Shown one piece after another: positions 32,943 to 41,351 of a DNA stretch of 64,000 bases (position 1 is the first letter of the stretch; every line of letters starts with the position of its first letter). The notes under the pieces are model-generated. The model saw only the letters and a list, made by a program, of their open reading frames with translations. It searched no databases and was not told where the DNA came from. Source of the DNA: CAZQQU01 sp964595625 (lineage in GTDB: Bacteria > Bacteroidota > Bacteroidia > Flavobacteriales > Flavobacteriaceae); contig CAZQQU010000002.1 of assembly GCA_964595625.1 (NCBI GenBank), positions 248,001 to 312,000 on the forward strand. The letters run 5' to 3'. The position numbers and the translations under genes are program-made.

Positions 32943-34664
32943 ATGTCTCATTACGAATCACCTGTCAGAAGGCCGCTGGTTATAGGAGAAAAAACCTACC
33001 ACGATGTAACCGTTGATATTGCAAAACCGGTTGAAGGACGAGCCAACAAAGCTTGGTGGATAGTATTTTCTATTGCCTTGGTCGCATTTCTTTGGGGAAT
33101 TGGATGTATTATTTATACCATATCTACCGGAATCGGAGTTTGGGGATTAAACAAAACCATTGGTTGGGCTTGGGATATCACTAACTTTGTTTGGTGGGTG
33201 GGTATTGGACACGCCGGGACCCTAATTTCAGCGGTATTACTTTTATTCCGCCAAAAATGGAGAATGGCAATTAACCGTTCTGCGGAAGCCATGACCATCT
33301 TTTCGGTAGTACAAGCCGGATTGTTTCCTCTAATTCACATGGGACGCCCTTGGCTGGCCTATTGGGTAGTACCTATTCCTAATCCGCTGGGTTCATTGTG
33401 GGTTAACTTTAACTCCCCACTTTTATGGGACGTTTTCGCTATTTCAACTTATTTGTCTGTGTCTTTAGTGTTCTGGTGGACTGGTTTGTTACCCGACTTT
33501 GCAATGCTTCGCGATCGGGCCAAAACCGTTTTTACCAAAAGAATTTACGGTATCGTTTCTTTTGGTTGGAGCGGACGAGCCAAAGACTGGCAGCGTTTTG
33601 AAGAAGTATCTTTAGTACTTGCCGGATTAGCTACCCCTTTGGTACTTTCCGTACACACTATTGTATCTTTTGACTTTGCTACCTCGGTTATTCCAGGATG
33701 GCACACTACGATTTTTCCACCTTACTTCGTGGCAGGAGCTATTTTCTCTGGTTTTGCCATGGTTAATACACTCCTCATTATTATGCGTAAGGTGTGTAAC
33801 CTTGAAGATTATATTACTATTCAGCATATAGAACTGATGAATATAGTAATTATGATCACCGGTTCTATAGTGGGGGTGGCATATATAACCGAATTGTTTA
33901 TCGCCTGGTATTCGGGTGTAGAATACGAACAGTATGCTTTCTTAAATCGTGCTACCGGACCTTATTGGTGGGCGTATTGGGCCATGATGACTTGTAATGT
34001 GATTTCACCGCAAGCCATGTGGTTCCCTAAATTGAGAAGAAGTATCGCTTTCTCTTTCTTTATTTCCATTGTAGTAAATATTGGTATGTGGTTTGAGCGG
34101 TTTGTAATTATTGCTACTTCCCTCCACAGAGATTACCTACCTTCTGCGTGGACCATGTTCTCACCAACCTTTGTTGATATCGGTATATTTGTAGGCACCA
34201 TTGGTTTCTTCTTTGTTTTATTTTTATTGTACTCAAGAAGTTTCCCGGTAATTGCGCAAGCCGAAGTAAAATCAATATTAAAATCTTCGGGAGCTGTTTA
34301 TAAAAACCTTCGTGCCCAACATGGTGATGAGGTAGACCATTCGATTGTATTGGCAGGCACACCTACGGCTACTCGGATTCAAGATAACACGAGTGGAGAC
34401 AAACAAAAATTAGTGACTGATTTAATGCAGACCTTAGGTACTTTTGATGCAAGTAAACAGCAACAAGACGACCTACAACAAATTAACGGTATTGGGCCTG
34501 TTATGGAAGAAAAATTACATCAATTAGGTATCTATACATTTGAACAGGTTAGTAAAATGACCGAACGAGAATATGCTATGTTAGATACATTATTGGACGA
34601 ATTCCAAGGTAGAGCTTTAAGAGATGATTGGGCCGGTCAGGCTGCAAAACTTATAAACAAATAA
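32943..34664 (+). CDS. actC: alternative complex III subunit ActC (NrfD-like) with HHH tail
   Basis: 573 residues. Ten membrane helices in the NrfD/PsrC pattern (IGWAWDITNFVWWVGIGHAGTLISAVLL; FPLIHMGRPWLAYW) form the quinol-binding membrane core. From ~511 the protein continues in a hydrophilic domain opening LQQINGIGPVMEEKLHQLGI, a helix-hairpin-helix-like tail closely resembling that on L21 in this window. Separate from that, a ~70-residue linker follows the last helix. The tail should face the cytoplasm if the last helix ends inside. 5 bases from actD. Confidence 0.92.
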   Translation: MSHYESPVRRPLVIGEKTYHDVTVDIAKPVEGRANKAWWIVFSIALVAFLWGIGCIIYTISTGIGVWGLNKTIGWAWDITNFVWWVGIGHAGTLISAVLLLFRQKWRMAINRSAEAMTIFSVVQAGLFPLIHMGRPWLAYWVVPIPNPLGSLWVNFNSPLLWDVFAISTYLSVSLVFWWTGLLPDFAMLRDRAKTVFTKRIYGIVSFGWSGRAKDWQRFEEVSLVLAGLATPLVLSVHTIVSFDFATSVIPGWHTTIFPPYFVAGAIFSGFAMVNTLLIIMRKVCNLEDYITIQHIELMNIVIMITGSIVGVAYITELFIAWYSGVEYEQYAFLNRATGPYWWAYWAMMTCNVISPQAMWFPKLRRSIAFSFFISIVVNIGMWFERFVIIATSLHRDYLPSAWTMFSPTFVDIGIFVGTIGFFFVLFLLYSRSFPVIAQAEVKSILKSSGAVYKNLRAQHGDEVDHSIVLAGTPTATRIQDNTSGDKQKLVTDLMQTLGTFDASKQQQDDLQQINGIGPVMEEKLHQLGIYTFEQVSKMTEREYAMLDTLLDEFQGRALRDDWAGQAAKLINK

Positions 34665-34668
34665 TAGT

Positions 34669-35199
34669 ATGGCATCAAAAGTTGTACATGCAATTTATAA
34701 CGACGACGATGTGTTGATGAACGCCGTAAAACAGGTGCGTGAAGCACATTATCATATTGAAGAAGTCTATACTCCTTTTCCGGTTCACGGATTGGATAAA
34801 GCTATGGGTTTAGCACCCACTCGTTTAGCTATTACTTCTTTTATGTATGGTTTGGTTGGATTAACTGTAGCCATACTTATGCTCAACTACATCATGATTT
34901 CCGACTGGCCCCAGGATATTGGAGGTAAACCTAGTTTTAGTTTTTGGCAAAACTTACCATCCTTTGTTCCGGTGATGTTTGAAATGACGGTCTTTTTTGC
35001 GGCTCACTTAATGGTGATAACCTTTTATTTACGTAGCAAATTGTGGCCATTTAAAAAAGCTGAAAATCCGGATGTTCGGACAACTGATGATCACTTTTTA
35101 ATGGAAATTGATCTCGGTGGGCACAATGTTGAAGAAGTAACCGGCTTCTTAAAAAATACCGGTGCGATAGAAATTAATATACTAGATAAGCAAGAATAA
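34669..35199 (+). CDS. actD: alternative complex III subunit ActD (DUF3341)
   Basis: 176 residues: an N-terminal ferredoxin-like cytoplasmic part (AIYNDDDVLMNAVKQVREAHYHIEEVYTPFPVHGLDKAMGL) and two membrane helices (ITSFMYGLVGLTVAILMLNYI; PVMFEMTVFFAAHLMVITFYL). This is the DUF3341 layout of ActD. It anchors on the cytoplasmic side of the complex. Spaced 4 bases after actC and 5 before actE. Confidence 0.9.
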   Translation: MASKVVHAIYNDDDVLMNAVKQVREAHYHIEEVYTPFPVHGLDKAMGLAPTRLAITSFMYGLVGLTVAILMLNYIMISDWPQDIGGKPSFSFWQNLPSFVPVMFEMTVFFAAHLMVITFYLRSKLWPFKKAENPDVRTTDDHFLMEIDLGGHNVEEVTGFLKNTGAIEINILDKQE

Positions 35200-35204
35200 A
35201 TACA

Positions 35205-35891
35205 ATGAAAAGTATCTATAATATATTGTTTATTTTCGCCATAGCGGGTAGCTTGGTGTCCTGTAAAAACGACAGAAAACCCAATTACCAATTTATGCCC
35301 AATATGTATTACCCGGTAAGTTATGAAGCATATGGTGAATATGATATTTTCCCCGGAGGACAATCGGCTATGTTACCCGTTGAAAATACAATTCCCCGTG
35401 GATGGGCCCCCTATGAGTATGAAAACACTACAGAAGGACTCGAGGAAGCCCGATTAAATCTTAAAAATCCTCTTACCATAACCGAGGAGAATCTAGCGGA
35501 AGGGAAAAAATTATATAGCTATTATTGCTCGGTATGCCATGGTGATAAAGGTGATGGACAAGGAATATTAGTTCAACGTGAAAAGTTTTTAGGTGTACCC
35601 AGTTATGCGGATCCGGGTAGACAAATTACAGAAGGTAGTATCTACCACGTCCAGGTGTATGGGTTAAATGCTATGGGAAGTTTCCTCCAACAGACCTCAG
35701 AGACAGAGCGGTGGCAAATTGCAATGCATGTCTTAAACCTAAAAGCCGATTTGGAAGGTACTCCTAAATTGGTTCCTGCTAGCCTAACTGAGGAAAGTCA
35801 TATGGGTATGGTTTCTGAAATGGAAACCGAAACCGAGGTCGAAACTACCCTTGAAACGGATACCCAAGAAGAGACAGAATCTGAAGAATAA
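35205..35891 (+). CDS. actE: alternative complex III subunit ActE, monoheme cytochrome c lipoprotein
   Basis: 228 residues with signal and lipobox (FAIAGSLVSC). Heme site YYCSVCHGDKGDG near 108, distal Met probably in LNAMGSF or nearby. The last ~35 residues are a Glu/Thr-rich acidic tail (TETEVETTLETDTQEETE), low complexity. It is the electron-exit cytochrome of ACIII toward the oxidase. Confidence 0.9.
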   Translation: MKSIYNILFIFAIAGSLVSCKNDRKPNYQFMPNMYYPVSYEAYGEYDIFPGGQSAMLPVENTIPRGWAPYEYENTTEGLEEARLNLKNPLTITEENLAEGKKLYSYYCSVCHGDKGDGQGILVQREKFLGVPSYADPGRQITEGSIYHVQVYGLNAMGSFLQQTSETERWQIAMHVLNLKADLEGTPKLVPASLTEESHMGMVSEMETETEVETTLETDTQEETESEE

Positions 35892-35916
35892 AAAGTTAAA
35901 GTGATATTTAGAAAAT

Positions 35917-37221
35917 ATGTATACGCTACCTAACAAATTAAAGATTTTTGCACTGATTTTGATGGTGGTTGGTGCCATTGGTATTATTGCCGGATTTATG
36001 GGTTCCCCTGATTCGGTAGAAGAAGTGAAAGTACTTCTTGATAGTCAACATCATCACGGCCACGGGCAAGTTGATGAAGTCCACCATGATGAAGCGCATT
36101 ATGAACATGTATATCATCAACTTAAAAACCGGCCTTGGTCGGCTATTTATGTAGCGGCATTTTTTTTCTTTATGTTATCGCTCGGTACCTTAGCATTTTA
36201 TGCGATTCAGCACGCTGCTCAAGCGGGATGGTCTCCCGTTTTATTCCGTGTCATGGAAGGGATTACTGGTTATTTACTGCCTGGGTCTATTATTATGTTG
36301 ATACTATTAATACTTTCCACCGCTGGAGTCACTCATATTTTCCATTGGATGGAACCTACCCTATTTAACCCTGATCACGAAAATTACGATCCTATTATTG
36401 CTAATAAGTCCGGTTGGTTAAATACGACAGGATTCCTTATCCGTGCCGTAGTGTATTTATTGGGATGGAATTTATACCGTCATTTTTCGAGAAAATACAC
36501 CCTACTTCAGGATGATGCCGAACCTGGAAATTTTAAATGGTTCAAAAAGAATTTTAAAATTTCTGCCGGATTCTTAGTGTTTTTTATCGTTACTGAATCG
36601 ATGATGTCTTGGGATTGGATTATGGGCTTTGACCCTCACTGGTTTAGTACCTTATTTGGATGGTATGTTTTTGCTAGTATGTTTGTCTCAGGAATCACCG
36701 TGGTAGCTATGGTAACTATTTACCTGAAATCACAAGGTTATTTAGAATTTGTTAATTCCAGCCACATCCATGACTTGGCTAAATTTATGTTTGCCTTCAG
36801 TATTTTCTGGACCTATTTATGGTTCTCTCAATTCATGCTGATTTGGTATGCCAATATTCCTGAAGAAGCGGTTTATTTTATAGCTCGTATCAACGACTAT
36901 AAATTACTTTTCTTCGGTATGTTAGTTTTAAATTTTGTACTTCCGTTATTGCTTTTGATAAATACAGATTTTAAACGGGTACAGTGGTTGGTTATATTTG
37001 TAGGTATAATCGTACTAGTAGGTCATTATATTGACGTATATGTGATGGTAATGCCTGGTACGGTTGGTCATTCTTGGAGTATTGGAATGCCCGAGATTGG
37101 AGCTGTAATTTTCTTTTTAGGCCTATTTGTTTTTACCGTGTTTACAACATTGTCTAAAGCGCCTTTATTAGCGAAAGGCAACCCGTTTATTAAAGAAAGT
37201 AAACATTTTCATACTAATTAA
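35917..37221 (+). CDS. actF: alternative complex III subunit ActF (NrfD-like)
   Basis: 434 residues, ten membrane helices, a His-rich loop after the first helix (QHHHGHGQVDEVHHDEAHYEHVYH), then MSWDWIMGFDPHWFSTLFGWYVFASMFVSG and IWTYLWFSQFMLIWYANIPEEA-type blocks typical of ActF, the second membrane subunit of the complex. Sits between actE and coxB. Confidence 0.92.
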   Translation: MYTLPNKLKIFALILMVVGAIGIIAGFMGSPDSVEEVKVLLDSQHHHGHGQVDEVHHDEAHYEHVYHQLKNRPWSAIYVAAFFFFMLSLGTLAFYAIQHAAQAGWSPVLFRVMEGITGYLLPGSIIMLILLILSTAGVTHIFHWMEPTLFNPDHENYDPIIANKSGWLNTTGFLIRAVVYLLGWNLYRHFSRKYTLLQDDAEPGNFKWFKKNFKISAGFLVFFIVTESMMSWDWIMGFDPHWFSTLFGWYVFASMFVSGITVVAMVTIYLKSQGYLEFVNSSHIHDLAKFMFAFSIFWTYLWFSQFMLIWYANIPEEAVYFIARINDYKLLFFGMLVLNFVLPLLLLINTDFKRVQWLVIFVGIIVLVGHYIDVYVMVMPGTVGHSWSIGMPEIGAVIFFLGLFVFTVFTTLSKAPLLAKGNPFIKESKHFHTN

Positions 37222-37244
37222 AATCGTAAAGTACCATTTATAAA

Positions 37245-38312
37245 ATGACAGGATTTTTAATTTTAGCTGTTTTAGTCTTATTCGTTGTCGCTATTTGGCA
37301 AATGAATAAAATATTTTTATTGTCAAAAATTAGAGTAGAGGGTGAAATTGCCGATGTAGCTTCTGATAAAGACAATAATACCCAAGGCTATTTGATGATT
37401 GCGTTTTTAATATTCATTTACGCTATCACTATATATTGTTTTTGGAAATGGTCGGGGGTACTTTTACCCGAAGCCGCTTCCGAACACGGTAAAAACTTTG
37501 ATATGCTGATGCTCATATCTATGATTATTCTGCTTTTTGTTCAGACTATCACACAGTTTTTACTACACTATTTTGCTTTTAAATACCGCGGTGAAAAAGG
37601 TAAAAAAGCCTTGTTTTATGCCGATAATGATAAATTAGAATTCGTTTGGACCATTATTCCGGTAATTGTACTTTCTGGTCTGATTATCTATGGTTTGTTT
37701 ACGTGGTCTGATATCATGTACGTAGAGGAAGATGATGATACCATTATTGTTGAATTATATGCCAAACAATTTAGCTGGGAAGCTCGATATGCCGGCAAAG
37801 ACGGCGTATTGGGTGATGCCAACGTACGCTTTATTGAGGGTATAAACACTTTGGGTATTGATGCATCCGATCCTTATGCAGCCGATGATATTCCAGTGAC
37901 CGGTGAAATTCACTTGCCTGTTGGAAAGCAAGTGATTTTTAAAATGCGTTCTCAAGACGTATTGCACTCGGCCTATATGCCTCACTTTAGAGCTCAGATG
38001 AACACTGTACCGGGAATGATAACTCAGTTTGCTTATACGCCTATTATCACCACAAAAGAAATGCGGCAAAAAGAAGAAATCATTGACAAAGTAGCTAAAA
38101 TCAATAAAATTCGTACGCAAGCCAATATCGAAAGAACTCAAAAAGGCGAAGAGCTTTTAGATATGTATGAATTTGACTATCTATTATTGTGTAACAAAAT
38201 TTGTGGAGCATCGCATTATAATATGCAGATGAAAATTGTAGTTGAAACGCAGGAAGAATTTGATGCCTGGTTGGCACAACAACAAACTTTTGCTGAAAAA
38301 TTAGAACAATAA
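37245..38312 (+). CDS. coxB: cytochrome c oxidase subunit II
   Basis: 355 residues with three membrane segments (one more at the N-terminus than the classical two) and a periplasmic CuA cupredoxin domain. CuA ligands are visible: His in DVLHSAYMPHF, then CNKICGASHYNM (two Cys, His, Met). The second position after the first Cys is Lys instead of the canonical Glu (CSEIC). A ~50-residue insertion, NTLGIDASDPYAADD..., and a long helical stretch KEMRQKEEIIDKVAKINKIRTQANIERTQKGEE lie within the domain. It receives electrons from ActE/ActA. Confidence 0.92.
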   Translation: MTGFLILAVLVLFVVAIWQMNKIFLLSKIRVEGEIADVASDKDNNTQGYLMIAFLIFIYAITIYCFWKWSGVLLPEAASEHGKNFDMLMLISMIILLFVQTITQFLLHYFAFKYRGEKGKKALFYADNDKLEFVWTIIPVIVLSGLIIYGLFTWSDIMYVEEDDDTIIVELYAKQFSWEARYAGKDGVLGDANVRFIEGINTLGIDASDPYAADDIPVTGEIHLPVGKQVIFKMRSQDVLHSAYMPHFRAQMNTVPGMITQFAYTPIITTKEMRQKEEIIDKVAKINKIRTQANIERTQKGEELLDMYEFDYLLLCNKICGASHYNMQMKIVVETQEEFDAWLAQQQTFAEKLEQ

Positions 38313-38337
38313 AATATATCTGAATAGATTGAATAAT

Positions 38338-40155
38338 ATGTCAGTACAAAATCACATGCACGATCAGAATCACGATCACGGACATCACCATAAGGAGACA
38401 TTTATTACTAAATATATCTTTAGTCAAGATCATAAAATGATTTCTAAACAGTACCTGATAACTGGTCTGTTTATGGGGATTATCGGTATATTTATGTCTT
38501 TGCTTTTTAGATTGCAATTGGCTTGGCCAGACAAAAAATTTACCATTTATGAAATCTTTTTGGGACGTTTTGGAGAAGATGGGATTATGGATCCCAACGT
38601 GTATTTGGCTTTAGTGACCATACACGGTACCATCATGGTGTTCTTTGTTTTGACAGCCGGATTAAGTGGTACATTTAGTAACCTCTTAATACCCTTACAA
38701 ATTGGAGCCCGAGATATGGCCTCTGGTTTTTTAAATATGATTTCCTATTGGTTGTTTTTCATCTCTTCGGTGTTAATGGTGATTTCCCTTTTTGTTGAAG
38801 CTGGACCCGCCGCAGCCGGATGGACTATATACCCTCCACTTAGTGCTTTGCCACAAGCTATGCCCGGTTCTGGTGCAGGGATGACACTTTGGTTAGTATC
38901 TATAGGTATTTTTATTGCCTCTTCATTATTGGGGTCTCTTAACTATATTGTAACAGTAATTAACTTGCGTACCAAAGGGATGTCGATGACCCGATTACCT
39001 CTAACGGTTTGGTCATTTTTTATGACTGCTATTATCGGATTAGTATCCTTCCCGGTTTTATTTTCGGCTGCTTTAATGCTGATTATGGATAGAAGTTTTG
39101 GAACTTCTTTCTTCCTCTCAGATATTTATATAGCCGGTGAAGTTTTACATAATCAAGGGGGCTCACCCGTATTGTTTGAACACCTATTCTGGTTCTTGGG
39201 ACACCCCGAAGTATATATTGTTATTCTACCCGCGATGGGTATTGTTTCAGAAATTATGGCAACCAACGCCCGAAAACCAATTTTTGGTTACCGCGCCATG
39301 ATTGTATCAATTCTTGCGATTGCCTTTTTATCGACTATTGTTTGGGCACACCACATGTTTGTGTCCGGAATGAACCCGTTCTTAGGATCGCTCTTTACCT
39401 TTACTACACTTCTAATCGCTATACCCTCAGCTGTTAAAGCTTTTAACTGGATTACAACCCTTTGGAAAGGTAATCTTCAGATGAATCCAGCAATGCTGTT
39501 TTCTATTGGGTTTGTTTCTACCTTCATAACAGGAGGTTTAACAGGTATTATTCTAGGTGACAGTGCGCTTGATATTAACGTACACGATACTTTATTCGTG
39601 GTTGCACACTTCCACTTGGTGATGGGGATTTCTGCTCTTTATGGGCTGTTGGCTGGTGTTTATCACTGGTTCCCAAAAATGTTTGGTAGATTGATGAATA
39701 AAAACCTAGGTTATGTTCACTTCTGGATTACAGCTATTGGTGCGTATGGTATTTTCTTCCCCATGCATTTTACCGGTTTAGCTGGTTTACCGAGAAGATA
39801 TTATTCCAATACGGCTTTTCCTTATTTTGATGATCTAACAGACATTAATGTGGTGATTTCAGTATTTGCTATAATTACGGTATGTGCTCAAGCCATCTTT
39901 TTGTATAATTTCTTCTATTCTATCTTTTATGGAAAGAAATCGCCACAAAATCCTTGGAATGGAACTACACTTGAATGGACTGCACCAATGAAACATATAC
40001 ACGGTAACTGGCCCGGTGAAATTCCACACGTGTATCGTTGGCCTTACGATTACAGCAAACTCAATAAAGATAATTCAGATTACGTGATACCGGGGCAGGA
40101 TTATGTGCCTCAACATATTCCCCTTCAAGAAAATGAAGATGAATTAAACCACTAA
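38338..40155 (+). CDS. coxA: cytochrome c oxidase subunit I
   Basis: 605 residues from the ATG at 38338 (a TTG 9 bases upstream is also in frame). His-rich N-terminus (HMHDQNHDHGHHHK). Twelve-helix core with the CuB/K-channel/E-gate block FLGHPEVYIVILPAMG, the CuB pair AHHMFVSG and the heme ligands VAHFHLVMG. The GHPEVY glutamate marks an A1-type, proton-pumping oxidase. Subunits III and assembly genes are not in the window. Confidence 0.95.
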   Translation: MSVQNHMHDQNHDHGHHHKETFITKYIFSQDHKMISKQYLITGLFMGIIGIFMSLLFRLQLAWPDKKFTIYEIFLGRFGEDGIMDPNVYLALVTIHGTIMVFFVLTAGLSGTFSNLLIPLQIGARDMASGFLNMISYWLFFISSVLMVISLFVEAGPAAAGWTIYPPLSALPQAMPGSGAGMTLWLVSIGIFIASSLLGSLNYIVTVINLRTKGMSMTRLPLTVWSFFMTAIIGLVSFPVLFSAALMLIMDRSFGTSFFLSDIYIAGEVLHNQGGSPVLFEHLFWFLGHPEVYIVILPAMGIVSEIMATNARKPIFGYRAMIVSILAIAFLSTIVWAHHMFVSGMNPFLGSLFTFTTLLIAIPSAVKAFNWITTLWKGNLQMNPAMLFSIGFVSTFITGGLTGIILGDSALDINVHDTLFVVAHFHLVMGISALYGLLAGVYHWFPKMFGRLMNKNLGYVHFWITAIGAYGIFFPMHFTGLAGLPRRYYSNTAFPYFDDLTDINVVISVFAIITVCAQAIFLYNFFYSIFYGKKSPQNPWNGTTLEWTAPMKHIHGNWPGEIPHVYRWPYDYSKLNKDNSDYVIPGQDYVPQHIPLQENEDELNH

Positions 40156-40168
40156 TTCAAACCGAATA

Positions 40169-40204
40169 AAAAAAACCGTATGTTCTTTCATACGGTTTTT
40201 TTTA
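40169..40204 (+). terminator. terminator of the act-cox operon
   Basis: 12-bp stem aaaaaccgtatg / catacggttttt with a 6-base loop and T-run, 14 bases after coxA stop. Confidence 0.9.
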
Positions 40205-40237
40205 TCTTTCTATCCCTGTTTTTCTTTTTAAAGTAGC

Positions 40238-40271
40238 TTGATTTTACTAAGCCTAGTTTTTCTTACCTTTG
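40238..40271 (+). promoter_or_regulatory. promoter-like sequence just before ruvB
   Basis: TTG (40238-40240), 23-base spacer and TACCTTTG (40264-40271) that ends 5 bases before the ATG at 40277; a transcript from here would be leaderless or nearly so. Confidence 0.45.
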
Positions 40272-40276
40272 TTTTT

Positions 40277-41299
40277 ATGAATCCAAGTTTGAATCCTGAT
40301 AAGGAACATTTTAGTGAACAAGAGTTAGATCTGGAACGAAAACTAAGGCCACTAACCTTTGATGACTTTACAGGTCAAATTCAAGTGCTTGAAAATTTGA
40401 AGATCTTTGTTCAAGCGGCTAACTTACGTCAAGAAGCTTTAGATCATACCTTGTTTCACGGTCCTCCGGGTTTAGGAAAAACCACTTTAGCCTATATCTT
40501 GGCCAATGAATTGGGAGTCGGAATTAAAGTTACTTCGGGACCCGTATTGGATAAGCCTGGTGATTTGGCAGGCTTACTAACTAATCTCGAAGAAAGAGAT
40601 GTACTTTTTATTGATGAAATACATCGGTTAAGTCCTGTAGTTGAGGAGTATTTGTATTCGGCTATGGAGGATTATAAGATTGATATCATGATTGAGTCCG
40701 GCCCTAATGCACGTTCCGTTCAAATAACTTTAAACCCTTTTACTTTAGTTGGTGCCACCACCCGTTCAGGTTTATTGACCGCTCCTATGCGGGCACGATT
40801 TGGAATTTCTTCTCGCTTAGAATATTATCACACCGAATTACTTACTCAAATTGTTCAGCGGAGCGCACAGATATTAAATGTTTCAATCAGTATGGAAGCT
40901 GCTATCGAAATTGCTGGGAGAAGTCGCGGTACACCTCGAATTGCTAACGCACTCTTGAGAAGGGTTCGTGATTTTGCCCAAATCAAAGGTGACGGTAAAA
41001 TTGATATAGCTATTGCCAAATATGCTCTAGCTGCTCTTCATGTAGATACCTTTGGATTGGATGAAATGGACAATAAGATTTTAACAGCTATTATTGATAA
41101 ATTTAAAGGAGGTCCGGTTGGAATTACTACCTTAGCTACCGCAGTAAGCGAAAGTGCCGAAACCATAGAGGAAGTATACGAACCTTTTTTAATTCAACAA
41201 GGATTTATAGTTAGAACTCCGAGAGGGCGCGAAGTCACTGAAAAAGCCTATCGCCATCTAGGAAAACTTAAGGGACCCGATCAAGGACAGTTATTTTGA
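40277..41299 (+). CDS. ruvB: Holliday junction branch-migration helicase RuvB
   Basis: 340 residues from ATG 40277 (MNPSLNPDKEHF); the frame stays open upstream to 40238 but the extra 13 residues are not RuvB-like. LRPLTFDDFTGQ, Walker A GPPGLGKTT, Walker B LFIDEIHRL, sensor 1 GATTRSGLLTAPMRARF and the C-terminal winged helix (GGPVGITTLATAVSESAETIEE). With RuvA it drives branch migration. ruvA is 2.4 kb downstream. Confidence 0.97.
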   Translation: MNPSLNPDKEHFSEQELDLERKLRPLTFDDFTGQIQVLENLKIFVQAANLRQEALDHTLFHGPPGLGKTTLAYILANELGVGIKVTSGPVLDKPGDLAGLLTNLEERDVLFIDEIHRLSPVVEEYLYSAMEDYKIDIMIESGPNARSVQITLNPFTLVGATTRSGLLTAPMRARFGISSRLEYYHTELLTQIVQRSAQILNVSISMEAAIEIAGRSRGTPRIANALLRRVRDFAQIKGDGKIDIAIAKYALAALHVDTFGLDEMDNKILTAIIDKFKGGPVGITTLATAVSESAETIEEVYEPFLIQQGFIVRTPRGREVTEKAYRHLGKLKGPDQGQLF

Positions 41300-41351
41300 T
41301 ACTTCTTAAATCTATCCAATTACATTCTATAGCAATTTTAAAAAATATTTG

